DNA from: Arcobacter sp. FWKO B
GTDB lineage: Bacteria > Campylobacterota > Campylobacteria > Campylobacterales > Arcobacteraceae
Direction: 5' to 3'
DNA: 64,000 bases
Assembly: GCF_014844135.1 (NCBI RefSeq)
Contig: NZ_CP041403.1
Coordinates: 2,108,001 to 2,172,000 of the forward strand
Shown here: piece by piece, positions 22,752 to 32,476 of the stretch
Numbering within the stretch: the first letter of the stretch is position 1
How the letters are laid out: the number at the start of each line of letters is the position of its first letter
Notes under the pieces: model-generated
Seen by the model: the letters and a program-made list of their open reading frames with translations, nothing else
Told to the model about the DNA's origin: nothing
The model's database searches: none
Position numbers and translations under genes: made by a program

Positions 22752-24374
22752 ATGTTTAAAATTGTTTTATCTATATTTATAGTGTTGTTGAATTTTGCAT
22801 TCGCAGAAGATATAAAAAATATTGAATTACAAAATGACAAAATAAGGGATTTAAACCAAAAGTTAATAAATATAGACAATGAACTTAAGAATAATTTATT
22901 ATATAAACGATATGGTAGCTATTTAACTTATAAAAATATATCAAGAGATTTAGAAATTTTAGAGATTGAATTAAGAAAAATACAAAATCTTAAGACACCA
23001 GAATCACGAGAAAATCAAAGACAAATCAATAATAAAATAAAGATAAAACAAAACGAGCTTGAGTTGATTGAGGAGTATAAAGAATCTCCTATTGGTAAAT
23101 TGATTCGACCTGAAGATATAGAAGTTATTCCTGAAGTTACAAATCCATTTTTGATATTTGAGGCACTTACATACATAAAAAAACTGGATGAAAATGTCTC
23201 AAAATATATAAAGCTCCCTTTGGAAATAGAGAATTTATTAAAACTAATTGATACAAAGTTGGAAGTTTTATTAAGTTTGGATGAACTTGAAAGTACAGAG
23301 CTTACTCAAAATAGTATCTTATTTCTAGAAAGTACTAAAAGAGACTTTGAAATGGTTTTGGATGTTGTTACAACTACTAGTGAAGTTTATAGCAGAAGAA
23401 TTGAACAGATAACTATTGAAACAAATAATAAAATATCGGCACAAGCTCAAAAAACTTTTAAAATAACACTACTTATAGGATTGTTTTTTATTATTTCATT
23501 TTTACTTAAACTTGCACTTAAAAAATACTTGAGTGAAGATGATAGATACTATATGGTAAACAAAATCATCAACTTTGTATTGGTAATTTTTATTGTTATA
23601 GTATTGCTTTTTTCATATATTGATAATGTGACATATCTAGTTACTATTTTAGGTTTTGCTTCAGCTGGTATTGCTATTGCATTAAAAGATTGGTTTATGT
23701 CTATATTTGGATGGTTTGTTATTATTACAAGTGGTTCTATAAATGTAGGTGATAGAATCAAAGTACATAAAGATAGACAAGAAGTTGTTGGTGATGTTTT
23801 GGATATTTCACTTTTTAAAATAGCTATAAGAGAAGATGTTACTTTGACATCATATACAGTAAATAGAAGAGCTGGAAGAATATTTTTTGTACCAAATAAT
23901 TATATTTTTACTGAAATGATATCAAATTATACTCATGCGGGACTAAAAACTGTTTGGGATGGGCTAGATATTGTTATCACATTTGACAGCAACCATAAAA
24001 AAGCTGCACATATTGTAAGAGAAATAGTAAAACAGTATTCAAAAGGATACACTGATATTACTAGAAAGCAAATGAGTAAATTAAGGGATAGATATTCTTT
24101 AAGAGGGACAAATGTAGAACCTAGAGTATTTACTTTTATTGAGCCTTATGGTATGAAAATATCAGCATGGTATCTGACAAATTCATATGCAACTTTAGCA
24201 CTAAGAAGCACCATAAGTGCTGAAATTATAGATGCTTTTAGGGGAATAGATGATATTAAGATAGCATACCCTACACAAACTCTTAGATATCAACTCTTAG
24301 AAAATCAAGCAGAAAATCCTATGAGTATGAGTAATCCTCTAGCTCAAGGTACTGCGCAAGGATTGTTTGATTGA
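22752..24374 (+). CDS. MscS-family mechanosensitive channel
   Basis: 540 residues. Signal peptide (MFKIVLSIFIVLLNFAFAED), a long coiled-coil periplasmic region (25-225), then transmembrane helices and the MscS pore and beta domain (LGFASAGIAIALKDWFMSIFGWFVI, GSINVGDRIKV). It releases solutes on hypo-osmotic shock. The large periplasmic N-terminus resembles MscK/YbdG-like variants more than E. coli MscS. It starts two bases after aroB and overlaps mtaB by four. Confidence 0.88.
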   Translation: MFKIVLSIFIVLLNFAFAEDIKNIELQNDKIRDLNQKLINIDNELKNNLLYKRYGSYLTYKNISRDLEILEIELRKIQNLKTPESRENQRQINNKIKIKQNELELIEEYKESPIGKLIRPEDIEVIPEVTNPFLIFEALTYIKKLDENVSKYIKLPLEIENLLKLIDTKLEVLLSLDELESTELTQNSILFLESTKRDFEMVLDVVTTTSEVYSRRIEQITIETNNKISAQAQKTFKITLLIGLFFIISFLLKLALKKYLSEDDRYYMVNKIINFVLVIFIVIVLLFSYIDNVTYLVTILGFASAGIAIALKDWFMSIFGWFVIITSGSINVGDRIKVHKDRQEVVGDVLDISLFKIAIREDVTLTSYTVNRRAGRIFFVPNNYIFTEMISNYTHAGLKTVWDGLDIVITFDSNHKKAAHIVREIVKQYSKGYTDITRKQMSKLRDRYSLRGTNVEPRVFTFIEPYGMKISAWYLTNSYATLALRSTISAEIIDAFRGIDDIKIAYPTQTLRYQLLENQAENPMSMSNPLAQGTAQGLFD

Positions 24375-25639
24375 TATTTAGTAGTAATAAACCAAAAGTA
24401 TATTTTAAAACATTTGGATGTAGGACAAATATATTTGATACACAAGTTATGATAAGTCATATCAAAGATTTTGATATTGCTAGTAATGAAAGTGAAGCTG
24501 ACATAGTAGTAATAAATTCATGTACTGTAACAAATAGTGCAGACAGTAGTGCTAAAAACTATGTAAACAGCCTTAAAAAACTTCCAAATAATCCAAAAGT
24601 ATTTTTTACAGGGTGTGGTGTATGGACAAAAGGGGAAGGGCTTTTTAACGAAAATAAAATTGACTCACTTTTTGGGCACTCTTTGAAAGAAGAGATAAAT
24701 GAGATTTTAAAAAGTGAACAAAGAGTTTTTGAACCTGGGAATTTAGAACATATTGATAAAACAATAGTGAGTGAATTTGTAGGTAAGAGTAGGGCATTTA
24801 TCAAGATTCAAGAAGGGTGTGATTTTAGATGTAGTTATTGTATTATCCCTTATGTAAGAGGAGATGCTAGAAGTTATGATATGAAGTTGATACTAGAACA
24901 AATATCAACTCTAACACAAAATGGCTTTGGTGAATTTATTCTGACAGGGACAAATATAGGAAGCTATGGAAAAAAAGATAAAAACACATCACTAGCACTT
25001 CTGTTAAAAGAGATTTTTAAAATCAAAGGAGTACGAAGAGTTAGGCTTGGAAGTGTTGAGCCAATACAAATTGATGATGAGTTTAAAGAGCTTTTAAATG
25101 AACCACAAATGGCAAAACATCTTCATATTGCACTACAACACACATCAAAAGATATGCTTCGTATAATGAATAGAAGAAACAAAGTCTTAGATGATTTGGC
25201 TTTATTTGAATATATAGCTGAGCATGGTTATGCAATAGGGACAGATTTTATAGTAGGACACCCAGGTGAAAGTGATGAGCTTTGGGCTGAAGCTATGCAA
25301 AATCTTCAGAAATTTCCACTTACTCATGTACATGCTTTTACATATAGCAAAAGAGATGGCACCCCATCATCTACAATGAAAGATATAGTAAAAGGTGATA
25401 TAGCAAAAATACGATATAATGAACTTACAACTATAATTGAAAATAAAAATTACAATTTTAGAAAAAATATTACACAACCACTAAGTGTATTGGTAGAACA
25501 ACAAAAAGATGGGATATTTTTAGGGTATGATCAATTTTACAACCAAATTAAAATATTTAGTTCTACAGATTTGGTTGGGGATTGGGTAGAGATAAGAGAT
25601 TATGAGATACAAAGGGAAAATAATGTTGCCAAATTCTGA
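24371..25639 (+). CDS. mtaB: tRNA N6-threonylcarbamoyladenosine(37) methylthiotransferase (MtaB-type)
   Basis: 422 residues. N-terminal UPF0004 domain (FKTFGCRTNIFDTQ, NSCTVTN, FFTGCGVW) with three cluster cysteines. Radical SAM motif GCDFRCSYCIIPYVRG. Methylthiolates t6A37 to ms2t6A. The start is TTG at 24371, with AAGGA upstream and a four-base overlap with mscS. Its 3' end overlaps the FtsH-like gene by 17 bases. MtaB is preferred over MiaB because of length and context; RimO is excluded by the missing TRAM-type signature. Confidence 0.88.
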   Translation: MIFSSNKPKVYFKTFGCRTNIFDTQVMISHIKDFDIASNESEADIVVINSCTVTNSADSSAKNYVNSLKKLPNNPKVFFTGCGVWTKGEGLFNENKIDSLFGHSLKEEINEILKSEQRVFEPGNLEHIDKTIVSEFVGKSRAFIKIQEGCDFRCSYCIIPYVRGDARSYDMKLILEQISTLTQNGFGEFILTGTNIGSYGKKDKNTSLALLLKEIFKIKGVRRVRLGSVEPIQIDDEFKELLNEPQMAKHLHIALQHTSKDMLRIMNRRNKVLDDLALFEYIAEHGYAIGTDFIVGHPGESDELWAEAMQNLQKFPLTHVHAFTYSKRDGTPSSTMKDIVKGDIAKIRYNELTTIIENKNYNFRKNITQPLSVLVEQQKDGIFLGYDQFYNQIKIFSSTDLVGDWVEIRDYEIQRENNVAKF

Positions 25640-27053
25640 TAACAATAATAAAAAGAATTTTAAGCTCATGGTGGTGTCTTCATCAATTTTGCTGGCACTT
25701 TTTATATATACCATTTTTAAAAGTTCTGCTACTATTGAAGGTAGTAGTTATTATATTGGGATGGTTTTTTTGTTTGCATTGATGTTACTTGCATTTGGGC
25801 TTCATTTTTTTAGAGAAAAAATAAGAGCAATGTTGCCCGTAAAGCAAAACTTTTCTCAAACCTTAGAAGATGTACAAAACGAATCAGCAACTATTTCAGC
25901 TAAAACATCTCAGCCAAGTACAATAGAAGTTACAAAATCAAATATTAGATTTAGTGATATAGCAGGTATACAAAATACAAAATCAGAATTAAATGAGATA
26001 GTTGATTTCTTAAATAATCCAAAAAAATACCTAAAATATGGTGTAAAGCTTCCTAAAGGGGTATTACTTGTAGGTCCTCCAGGTGTAGGAAAGACTCTTA
26101 TTGCTAGAGCGGTTGCAGGTGAAGCAAATGTTCCTTTCTTTTATCAAAGTGGGGCAAGTTTTGTACATATATATGTAGGTATGGGTGCAAAAAGGGTAAG
26201 AGAACTTTTTGCAAAAGCAAAGTCTGTTGCACCTGCTATAGTTTTTATAGATGAAATTGATGCTATAGGTAAAAAAAGAACAGGCGATAGAAATGATGAA
26301 AGAGAAGCAACATTAAATGAACTTCTTACTTGTATGGATGGGTTTGAAGGAGATAGCTCAGTAGTGGTTATAGCTGCTACTAATAAGATTGAGGTGCTTG
26401 ATGAGGCACTTTTAAGAGCTGGTAGATTTGATAGAAGGGTATTTTTAAACTTACCATCAACAAATGATAGAATAGAGATTTTAAAACTTTATCTAAAAGG
26501 GAAGCAATATAGTTTTGATATCAACTCTTTGGCAAATGAAACTTTAGGATTTAGTTCATCGGCCCTTGCTACACTTGTAAATGAAGCACTACTTAATATG
26601 ATAAAAAGAGGTGGTGTTTCAATCCTTGATGAGGATATTTCAGCTGCAAAAATTAAACTTGAATATGGAACAAATGAAAAGAAATTTTATACACCAGAAG
26701 AAATAGATATATTGGCTCTTTATAAAGCTATTCAAAAGTATTTTTTAAAGTATAAACAACAAGGCAGTAAAAGTATATTATCAAAAAGTGAGATGATTAG
26801 TTCTATGAAGTATTATTTAAGTGGAAGTGTTGGAATAGAGTATTTCAAAAAAGAACCTTATACACTAAATTCAAATGATATCAAAGAGGCTTATAATATA
26901 GCAGATATTATGAAAAACCAGTATAAAATGGTAGATGATGTAACTGAACTTGTAAAAATAGCAAAAATGGAATTAAAAGATGAAATATCTCAATTTGAAG
27001 ATGAAATATTAGAAATAAAAAAAACACTAGAGGTAAATGGTGAAATATTTTAG
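25623..27053 (+). CDS. FtsH-like AAA ATPase lacking the zinc protease site
   Basis: About 476 residues, compared with about 640 for FtsH. Two transmembrane segments ([34 protein letters not shown]), then an AAA module with Walker [19 protein letters not shown], Walker [15 protein letters not shown] and an SRH ending in [14 protein letters not shown]. The pore loop is [13 protein letters not shown]. In the M41 domain position, the expected HEAGH is replaced by YKAIQ, so the protein cannot be a normal zinc protease. ATG at 25623 follows AAAGGGAAAATA. I recall an FtsH-like gene beside mtaB in Helicobacter (HP0286), so this is probably an old lineage paralog, perhaps a membrane chaperone. Confidence 0.8.
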   Translation: MLPNSDNNNKKNFKLMVVSSSILLALFIYTIFKSSATIEGSSYYIGMVFLFALMLLAFGLHFFREKIRAMLPVKQNFSQTLEDVQNESATISAKTSQPSTIEVTKSNIRFSDIAGIQNTKSELNEIVDFLNNPKKYLKYGVKLPKGVLLVGPPGVGKTLIARAVAGEANVPFFYQSGASFVHIYVGMGAKRVRELFAKAKSVAPAIVFIDEIDAIGKKRTGDRNDEREATLNELLTCMDGFEGDSSVVVIAATNKIEVLDEALLRAGRFDRRVFLNLPSTNDRIEILKLYLKGKQYSFDINSLANETLGFSSSALATLVNEALLNMIKRGGVSILDEDISAAKIKLEYGTNEKKFYTPEEIDILALYKAIQKYFLKYKQQGSKSILSKSEMISSMKYYLSGSVGIEYFKKEPYTLNSNDIKEAYNIADIMKNQYKMVDDVTELVKIAKMELKDEISQFEDEILEIKKTLEVNGEIF

Positions 27054-27552
27054 TGGTTTTTGTCTTGAAAATGAGAGTTGTTTATTTGATAGTTGGAGCC
27101 AAAAAGGTGATTTTACTGTAGCTGGATTTAGTTATGGAGCTATAAAAGCACTTGAGTATGCCTTAAATTGTTCAAATAGAATAGATAAAATCCAGCTTTT
27201 TTCACCTGCTTTTTTCAATGATAAAGATGAAAAATATAAGAGGTTACAGCTTATGTTTTTTGTTAAAGATGAAAAATCATATGTCAATAACTTTTTGGAA
27301 AATGTAAAATACCCATCACAAATTGATTTAAACTTATATCTAAGTATTGGAAAAAAAGAGGAATTACAAGAGCTTTTATATTATCATTGGGATAGTACTA
27401 AATTAGAACATCTCATATCTCAAGGGATAAAAATAGAAGTTTATCTAGGCGAAGAGGATAAGATTATAAACTCTTCACTAGCAAGAGATTTTTTTAAATC
27501 TTGCCAATGTGAAGTTTATTTTATTAAAAATGTGGGGCATTTACTTAGATAA
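27040..27552 (+). CDS. bioV: Pimeloyl-ACP methyl ester esterase BioV
   Basis: About 170 residues. [12 protein letters not shown] start, then VAGFSYGAIKALEYAL (nucleophile Ser), LGEEDKII (Asp) and NVGHLLR (His). BioV is the compact alpha/beta-hydrolase that releases pimeloyl-ACP from its methyl ester in biotin synthesis of Helicobacter and relatives, replacing BioH. An in-frame ATG at 27037 precedes the GTG at 27040. The GTG is better spaced from AGAGG, but either is possible. It overlaps the FtsH-like gene and, at the 3' end, the convergent galU. Confidence 0.82.
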   Translation: MKYFSGFCLENESCLFDSWSQKGDFTVAGFSYGAIKALEYALNCSNRIDKIQLFSPAFFNDKDEKYKRLQLMFFVKDEKSYVNNFLENVKYPSQIDLNLYLSIGKKEELQELLYYHWDSTKLEHLISQGIKIEVYLGEEDKIINSSLARDFFKSCQCEVYFIKNVGHLLR

Positions 27553-28362
27553 TGAGTAAAAGTAGTTTGTAGCTTCTACAAACCCATCAACACTACCACA
27601 ATCAAATCTTTTACCTTTAAATTTGTATGCTAAAACCATCCCTTTTTGAGCTTGAGTCATAAGTGCATCTGTGATTTGGATTTCCCCATTTTTACCTGGT
27701 TTTGTATCTTTTATGATATTGAAAATATCTGGAGTTAGTATGTATCTTCCAATAATAGCTAGATTTGTAGGAGCATCTTTTGGGTCTGGTTTTTCTATCA
27801 TATTTTTTACCATAAATATACCATCTTCTATCTCTTTACCATCAATGATACCATATTTTTTAGTCTCACTTGGGTCTATTTCTTCTATAGCAACTATTGA
27901 GCATTGATATTTGTTATATATTTTTACCATTTGTGCTAGTACACTTTCATCATCACCATTATCACACAAATCATCTGCTAGTATTACGGCAAATGGTTCG
28001 TTCCCGATAAGTGTTTCTCCGCTTAAAATAGCATGCCCTAAGCCTTTCATCTCTATTTGTCTTGTGTAGCTAAAAGTACAGTTATCGATAAGTTCTCTTA
28101 TTTCTGTAAGGTAGTGTTCTTTATCTGTTCCTTTTATTTGGTGTTCTAGCTCATAACTTATATCAAAATGGTCTTCTATGGCTCTTTTTCCACGCCCAGT
28201 AATAATAGCCATATCATGCATACCAGCTTCCATAGCTTCTTCTACTCCGTATTGAATAAGTGGCTTGGTAAGTATCGGCAACATCTCTTTTGGCATTGCT
28301 TTTGTTGCTGGTAAAAATCTTGTACCGTACCCAGCTGCAGGAAATAAACACTTTTTAATCAA
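27541..28362 (-). CDS. galU: UTP-glucose-1-phosphate uridylyltransferase
   Basis: 273 residues. LFPAAGYGTRFLPATKAMPKEMLPI is the nucleotide-binding start; ADDLCDN and MIEKPDPKDAPTNLAIIGRYIL are conserved GalU motifs. Makes UDP-glucose for envelope polysaccharides. Its 3' end overlaps bioV by 12 bases in convergent orientation. A ribosome binding site (AAGGAG) precedes the start. No gene partners follow on its strand. Confidence 0.94.
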   Translation of the reverse strand: MIKKCLFPAAGYGTRFLPATKAMPKEMLPILTKPLIQYGVEEAMEAGMHDMAIITGRGKRAIEDHFDISYELEHQIKGTDKEHYLTEIRELIDNCTFSYTRQIEMKGLGHAILSGETLIGNEPFAVILADDLCDNGDDESVLAQMVKIYNKYQCSIVAIEEIDPSETKKYGIIDGKEIEDGIFMVKNMIEKPDPKDAPTNLAIIGRYILTPDIFNIIKDTKPGKNGEIQITDALMTQAQKGMVLAYKFKGKRFDCGSVDGFVEATNYFYSLSK

Positions 28363-28402
28363 AACACACTCCTTGGTTAATTTTATTTGGAATTATATTC
28401 TT

Positions 28403-29578
28403 TTATGGTTTTAAAAATACTTTATAGAAATTGGTTATAAATTTTTTGATTAAATATGCAAAATATCCTTTAAAAACAATTTTATCATAAATTGTACCAA
28501 CTGCGTATTTACCACCTAAAGCGATAAACATTCCTCTGATAATAGGAGCTTTTTTTATTGGTTCTTGATTGTGTGCCATTTTTATTATATTTTTTGCAAC
28601 AATTGTACCACTTTGTTCTGCACTTTGTGCTGTTGGCGGTATTATTGTATCATCAGCTGTAATATATGCAACATCACCAATTGCAAAAATATTTTTTTCG
28701 TTTTCTATATTATACAAATCATCAACAATGTATTGGTTAAATTTATTGAGTTTGTATTCTTTTTGTGAAGCTATTGGCTCAGCTTTAATTCCACCAGTAA
28801 ATATCATAAAATCAAATGGAAGTTTTTCACCATCATTTAAAATCAGTTCATTTGGATAAACCTCTTTGATAAATGATTTTGTTTTTATATGTACACCAAG
28901 AGCTTTTAGTCTTTTGATAGTAGCATATATTATTCTTCTATCCATCCCTGGAAGTATAGTCTCAGCAGCATCTACAAGTGTAATATTAAATCCAAGACAT
29001 CTAATACCAAGTCTTTTAAAATCAGTTTGGATAATATAAGCCATTTCAGCAGCTATTTCTACTCCGCTTAATCCTGCTCCACCTATTATTATATTGTAGT
29101 CCCTTTGGTGAGAAAATGCATTGTCTGTTATATATTCATAAATAGTACTTTCGAATTTTTGTTTAAATCCTAATGCACGAAAAAGAGTTTTTACACCGTT
29201 TGAATTTTCTCTTAATCCTTTTATAAAAGATGGAAAATTTGTTCTTGCACCTGTTGCAATTATTAGGTAATCATAAAAATATTCGTTTGAAGCAGTTTTT
29301 ATTTTTTGTTGTGACGCATCAAACTCTAAAACTTTTTCTTTAACAAACTTGATATTACTTGATAGTTTATTGATATATGTTCCAATATCAATCGTAATAT
29401 CGGATATATTTGATTTATTTGCGATAAAGTCATAAGCTTCTGTTTGTAAATAATGAAAGTTTTTTTTATCAAATACTAATACTTCAAAGTCATCTTTTTT
29501 ATTAAATTCTTTAGCAGCATGAAGCCCACCATAACTTGCACCAATTATTATAACTCGTTTTTTTCCTTCAGCCTTCAA
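28403..29578 (-). CDS. NDH-2-like FAD/NAD(P) pyridine nucleotide-disulfide oxidoreductase
   Basis: 391 residues. FAD motif RVIIIGASYGGLHAAKEF, second dinucleotide motif IIIGGAGLSGVEIAAEMAY, and NIFAIGDVAYI near the C-terminus. The plan fits type II NADH dehydrogenases, which pass electrons from NADH to quinone without pumping; sulfide:quinone reductase-like roles cannot be excluded. The start is TTG, three bases after the uvrA stop, within a duplicated AAGGTTGAAGG sequence. The C-terminal segment KFITNFYKVFL may be a membrane anchor. Probably co-transcribed with uvrA. Confidence 0.8.
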   Translation of the reverse strand: MKAEGKKRVIIIGASYGGLHAAKEFNKKDDFEVLVFDKKNFHYLQTEAYDFIANKSNISDITIDIGTYINKLSSNIKFVKEKVLEFDASQQKIKTASNEYFYDYLIIATGARTNFPSFIKGLRENSNGVKTLFRALGFKQKFESTIYEYITDNAFSHQRDYNIIIGGAGLSGVEIAAEMAYIIQTDFKRLGIRCLGFNITLVDAAETILPGMDRRIIYATIKRLKALGVHIKTKSFIKEVYPNELILNDGEKLPFDFMIFTGGIKAEPIASQKEYKLNKFNQYIVDDLYNIENEKNIFAIGDVAYITADDTIIPPTAQSAEQSGTIVAKNIIKMAHNQEPIKKAPIIRGMFIALGGKYAVGTIYDKIVFKGYFAYLIKKFITNFYKVFLKP

Positions 29579-29581
29579 CCT

Positions 29582-32413
29582 TTACCCTTCAACCTTAATT
29601 TTCATTTCTTTAGCTAAATACTCACCAGTATAACTTCCAGTTTTTTCGTAGTTTTTTGCCACATCTTCTGGTGTTCCTTGAGCAATTATTTTCCCACCTT
29701 TGTTTCCACCTTCTGGTCCCATGTCTATAACGAAATCTGCATTTTTTATAACATCAAGATTGTGTTCTATTACTATTACACTATTGCCTAGTTCTACTAG
29801 ATGATGAAGTACACCTGTAAGCTTATCTACATCAGCAAAATGAAGTCCAGTTGTAGGCTCATCAAGTATATATAGTGTATTTCCAGTATCTTTTCTACTT
29901 AACTCTTTTGCTAGTTTTATCCTTTGTGCTTCACCACCACTTAGTGTTACTGCATTTTGACCAAGAGTAATATATCCAAGTCCAACATCATTTAGTGTTT
30001 GAAGTTTTGCTTTTAATTTTGGTACTTTTGTAAAAAACTCTAAAGCTTCAGAAACACTCATATTAAGCACATCAGCGATACTTTTGCCACGATATAAAAT
30101 TTCTAATGTTTGCGGGTTGTATCTTTGTCCATGGCAATCATCACATTTGACCATAATATCTGGTAAAAAGTGCATTTCTATTTTTATTTCACCTTCACCC
30201 TGACATTTTTCACATCTTCCACCTTTGACATTGAAGCTAAACCTACTTATTGTATACCCTCTGATGCTAGCTTCTTTTGTTTTTGAAAAAATATCTCTTA
30301 CTTCATCCATAAGTCCTGTGTATGTAGCTGGATTACTTCTTGGAGTTCTTCCAATAGGTGATTGGTCAAGATAGATTACCTTATCAAGGCTATCAAGTCC
30401 TTCTATTGTTACTCCATCAACTTTTTTAATTTTTCTAGCATGGTTTAAGAGCTCTTTTGCAACTGGTAATAGGGTTTGAAGTATAAGCGAGCTTTTACCG
30501 CTTCCACTTACTCCTGTTATTGCAACAAGATTTTTAAGTGGAATTTGTACTGATAAGTTTTCAATATTATTTATATTTACATCTTTTATCTCTATAAACT
30601 CATCTTGTGCTCTATTATGAGGATAGTGAACATCTTTTTTTCCAGTAAGATAGAGTGCAGTTAGAGTTTTTGCTTTTTGCAGTGCTTTTAAATCACCACT
30701 AAATACAACTTCACCACCAAATTTACCTGCATTTGGTCCAATATCTACTATATAATCTGCACTATTTATTGTTTCTTTATCATGTTCTACAACGATAACA
30801 CTATTTCCTTTTTCTTGTAGAGCTTTTAGTGTTTTTATCAGTTTTGCTGTATCTCTTTCATGTAGACCTATTGAAGGTTCATCTAATACATACATTACTC
30901 CTGTAAGTCCGCTTCCTATTTGGGATGCTACTCTTATTCTTTGTGCTTCACCACCACTTATTGTTCGTGCATCTCTTTTTAGAGTAAGATAACCTAACCC
31001 TACATCGTATAAAAAGTAAATTCTCTCTCTTATCTCTTTTAAAATAGGTGATGCTATCATTTGATTTTGTGCACTTAGATATTTGAAATTTTCATCATTA
31101 TCAAAAAATGAATATACATCTTCAATAGGCATACTTATAATATCAGCTATCCCTTTATTTGCTACTTTAACTGCAAGGCTCGAAGCTTTTAGTCTATTTC
31201 CTCCACAAGTATCACATACTTTTTCAGTCATATATTCACCAATTTCTTTTTCATCTTTTATCATATTGTATGCTATTTTGATAATACCTTCCCAAGGACG
31301 ACTAAGTTTGTGTCTTTTCCATGTAAAATCAGCATTTTCAACACTACCATGTAAAATAGCTTTTTTTTCAAAGTCCTCTAAGTCCCTAAAAACTTTTTTT
31401 GTGCTAATATCTGCACCATCACAAAAAGCTTTTAGCATTTTAAAATAAAACCCTTTATTAAAGCCATATATTATTCTTATAGCACCATCTTCTATACTTA
31501 AATCTTCATTGATGATTTTTTTCATATCTAGTGCATATCTTATACCCAATCCATCACAACTTGGACATGCACCTTTTGGAGAATTGAAAGAAAAACTAAG
31601 TGGTTCTAATGGCTCAAATGAGACTTTACAATCAAAACAAGCCATATGTTCACTATAATGTATATGATTTGTTGTAAGTCCTACTTCTTCATGGTTTGCT
31701 ATTTCCACCTCAAGTTCGCCGTAACTCTCTTTTAGACCTTTTTCAACATCACTTGCTATTCTTTCACGATTCTCATCTTTTACTACAACTCTATCTATTA
31801 CAACTTTTATTGAGTGTTTTTTTGTTTTACTTAAATCAAGTTCTTCATCAAGTCTTACCATAACACCATCAATCATAGCTCTAATGTACCCTTTTTGTCT
31901 AAATGATTCTATCAAGTCTGCAAAAGAGCCTTTTTTTTCATTGATTACAGGAGCTAAAATCACTATTTTTGATTCATTAGGTAAAGAAAGTACTTGTTCT
32001 ATAATATCACTTGATGACATTTTTGAGATTGGTTTACCACACAAATGGCAATGTTGTGCACCAATTCTAGCATATAGTAGTCTTAGGTAATCATATATTT
32101 CAGTTATTGTTCCAACTGTTGATCTTGGATTTTTGCTAGTTGTTTTTTGATCTATAGCAATAGCAGGAGTTAGTCCTTCTATTTTTTGTACATCAGGTTT
32201 ACCCACTTTGTCCAAAAACTGTCTTGCATATGAGGACAATGATTCTATGTATCTTCTTTGCCCTTCTGCATATAGTGTATCAAATGCTAAAGTTGATTTA
32301 CCACTACCGCTTAGTCCCGTAAAAACAACAAGTTTATTCTTTGGTATTTCAAGATTGATATTTTTTAAATTATTCTCTTTTGCACCAAATATCTTTATAG
32401 TATCATTTGCCAT
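29582..32413 (-). CDS. uvrA: Excinuclease ABC subunit A
   Basis: 943 residues, full length. Two ABC ATPase domains: GLSGSGKSTLAFDTLYAEGQ (N) and GVSGSGKSSLILQTLLP (C), with LSGGEAQRIKLAKEL and ISGGEAQRIRVASQI signatures. Zinc-binding CHLCGKP, CFDCKVSFEPL...CPSCDGLG, and CEKCQGEG...CDDCHGQ. DNA damage sensor of nucleotide excision repair, acting with UvrB. Begins a minus-strand unit with the NDH-2-like gene. Confidence 0.97.
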   Translation of the reverse strand: MANDTIKIFGAKENNLKNINLEIPKNKLVVFTGLSGSGKSTLAFDTLYAEGQRRYIESLSSYARQFLDKVGKPDVQKIEGLTPAIAIDQKTTSKNPRSTVGTITEIYDYLRLLYARIGAQHCHLCGKPISKMSSSDIIEQVLSLPNESKIVILAPVINEKKGSFADLIESFRQKGYIRAMIDGVMVRLDEELDLSKTKKHSIKVVIDRVVVKDENRERIASDVEKGLKESYGELEVEIANHEEVGLTTNHIHYSEHMACFDCKVSFEPLEPLSFSFNSPKGACPSCDGLGIRYALDMKKIINEDLSIEDGAIRIIYGFNKGFYFKMLKAFCDGADISTKKVFRDLEDFEKKAILHGSVENADFTWKRHKLSRPWEGIIKIAYNMIKDEKEIGEYMTEKVCDTCGGNRLKASSLAVKVANKGIADIISMPIEDVYSFFDNDENFKYLSAQNQMIASPILKEIRERIYFLYDVGLGYLTLKRDARTISGGEAQRIRVASQIGSGLTGVMYVLDEPSIGLHERDTAKLIKTLKALQEKGNSVIVVEHDKETINSADYIVDIGPNAGKFGGEVVFSGDLKALQKAKTLTALYLTGKKDVHYPHNRAQDEFIEIKDVNINNIENLSVQIPLKNLVAITGVSGSGKSSLILQTLLPVAKELLNHARKIKKVDGVTIEGLDSLDKVIYLDQSPIGRTPRSNPATYTGLMDEVRDIFSKTKEASIRGYTISRFSFNVKGGRCEKCQGEGEIKIEMHFLPDIMVKCDDCHGQRYNPQTLEILYRGKSIADVLNMSVSEALEFFTKVPKLKAKLQTLNDVGLGYITLGQNAVTLSGGEAQRIKLAKELSRKDTGNTLYILDEPTTGLHFADVDKLTGVLHHLVELGNSVIVIEHNLDVIKNADFVIDMGPEGGNKGGKIIAQGTPEDVAKNYEKTGSYTGEYLAKEMKIKVEG

Positions 32414-32476
32414 TTTTATTAAATCCTATAGTGTAAAAATAGCTTATATTATATCTAAAAAGAGTTGATACAAAGT

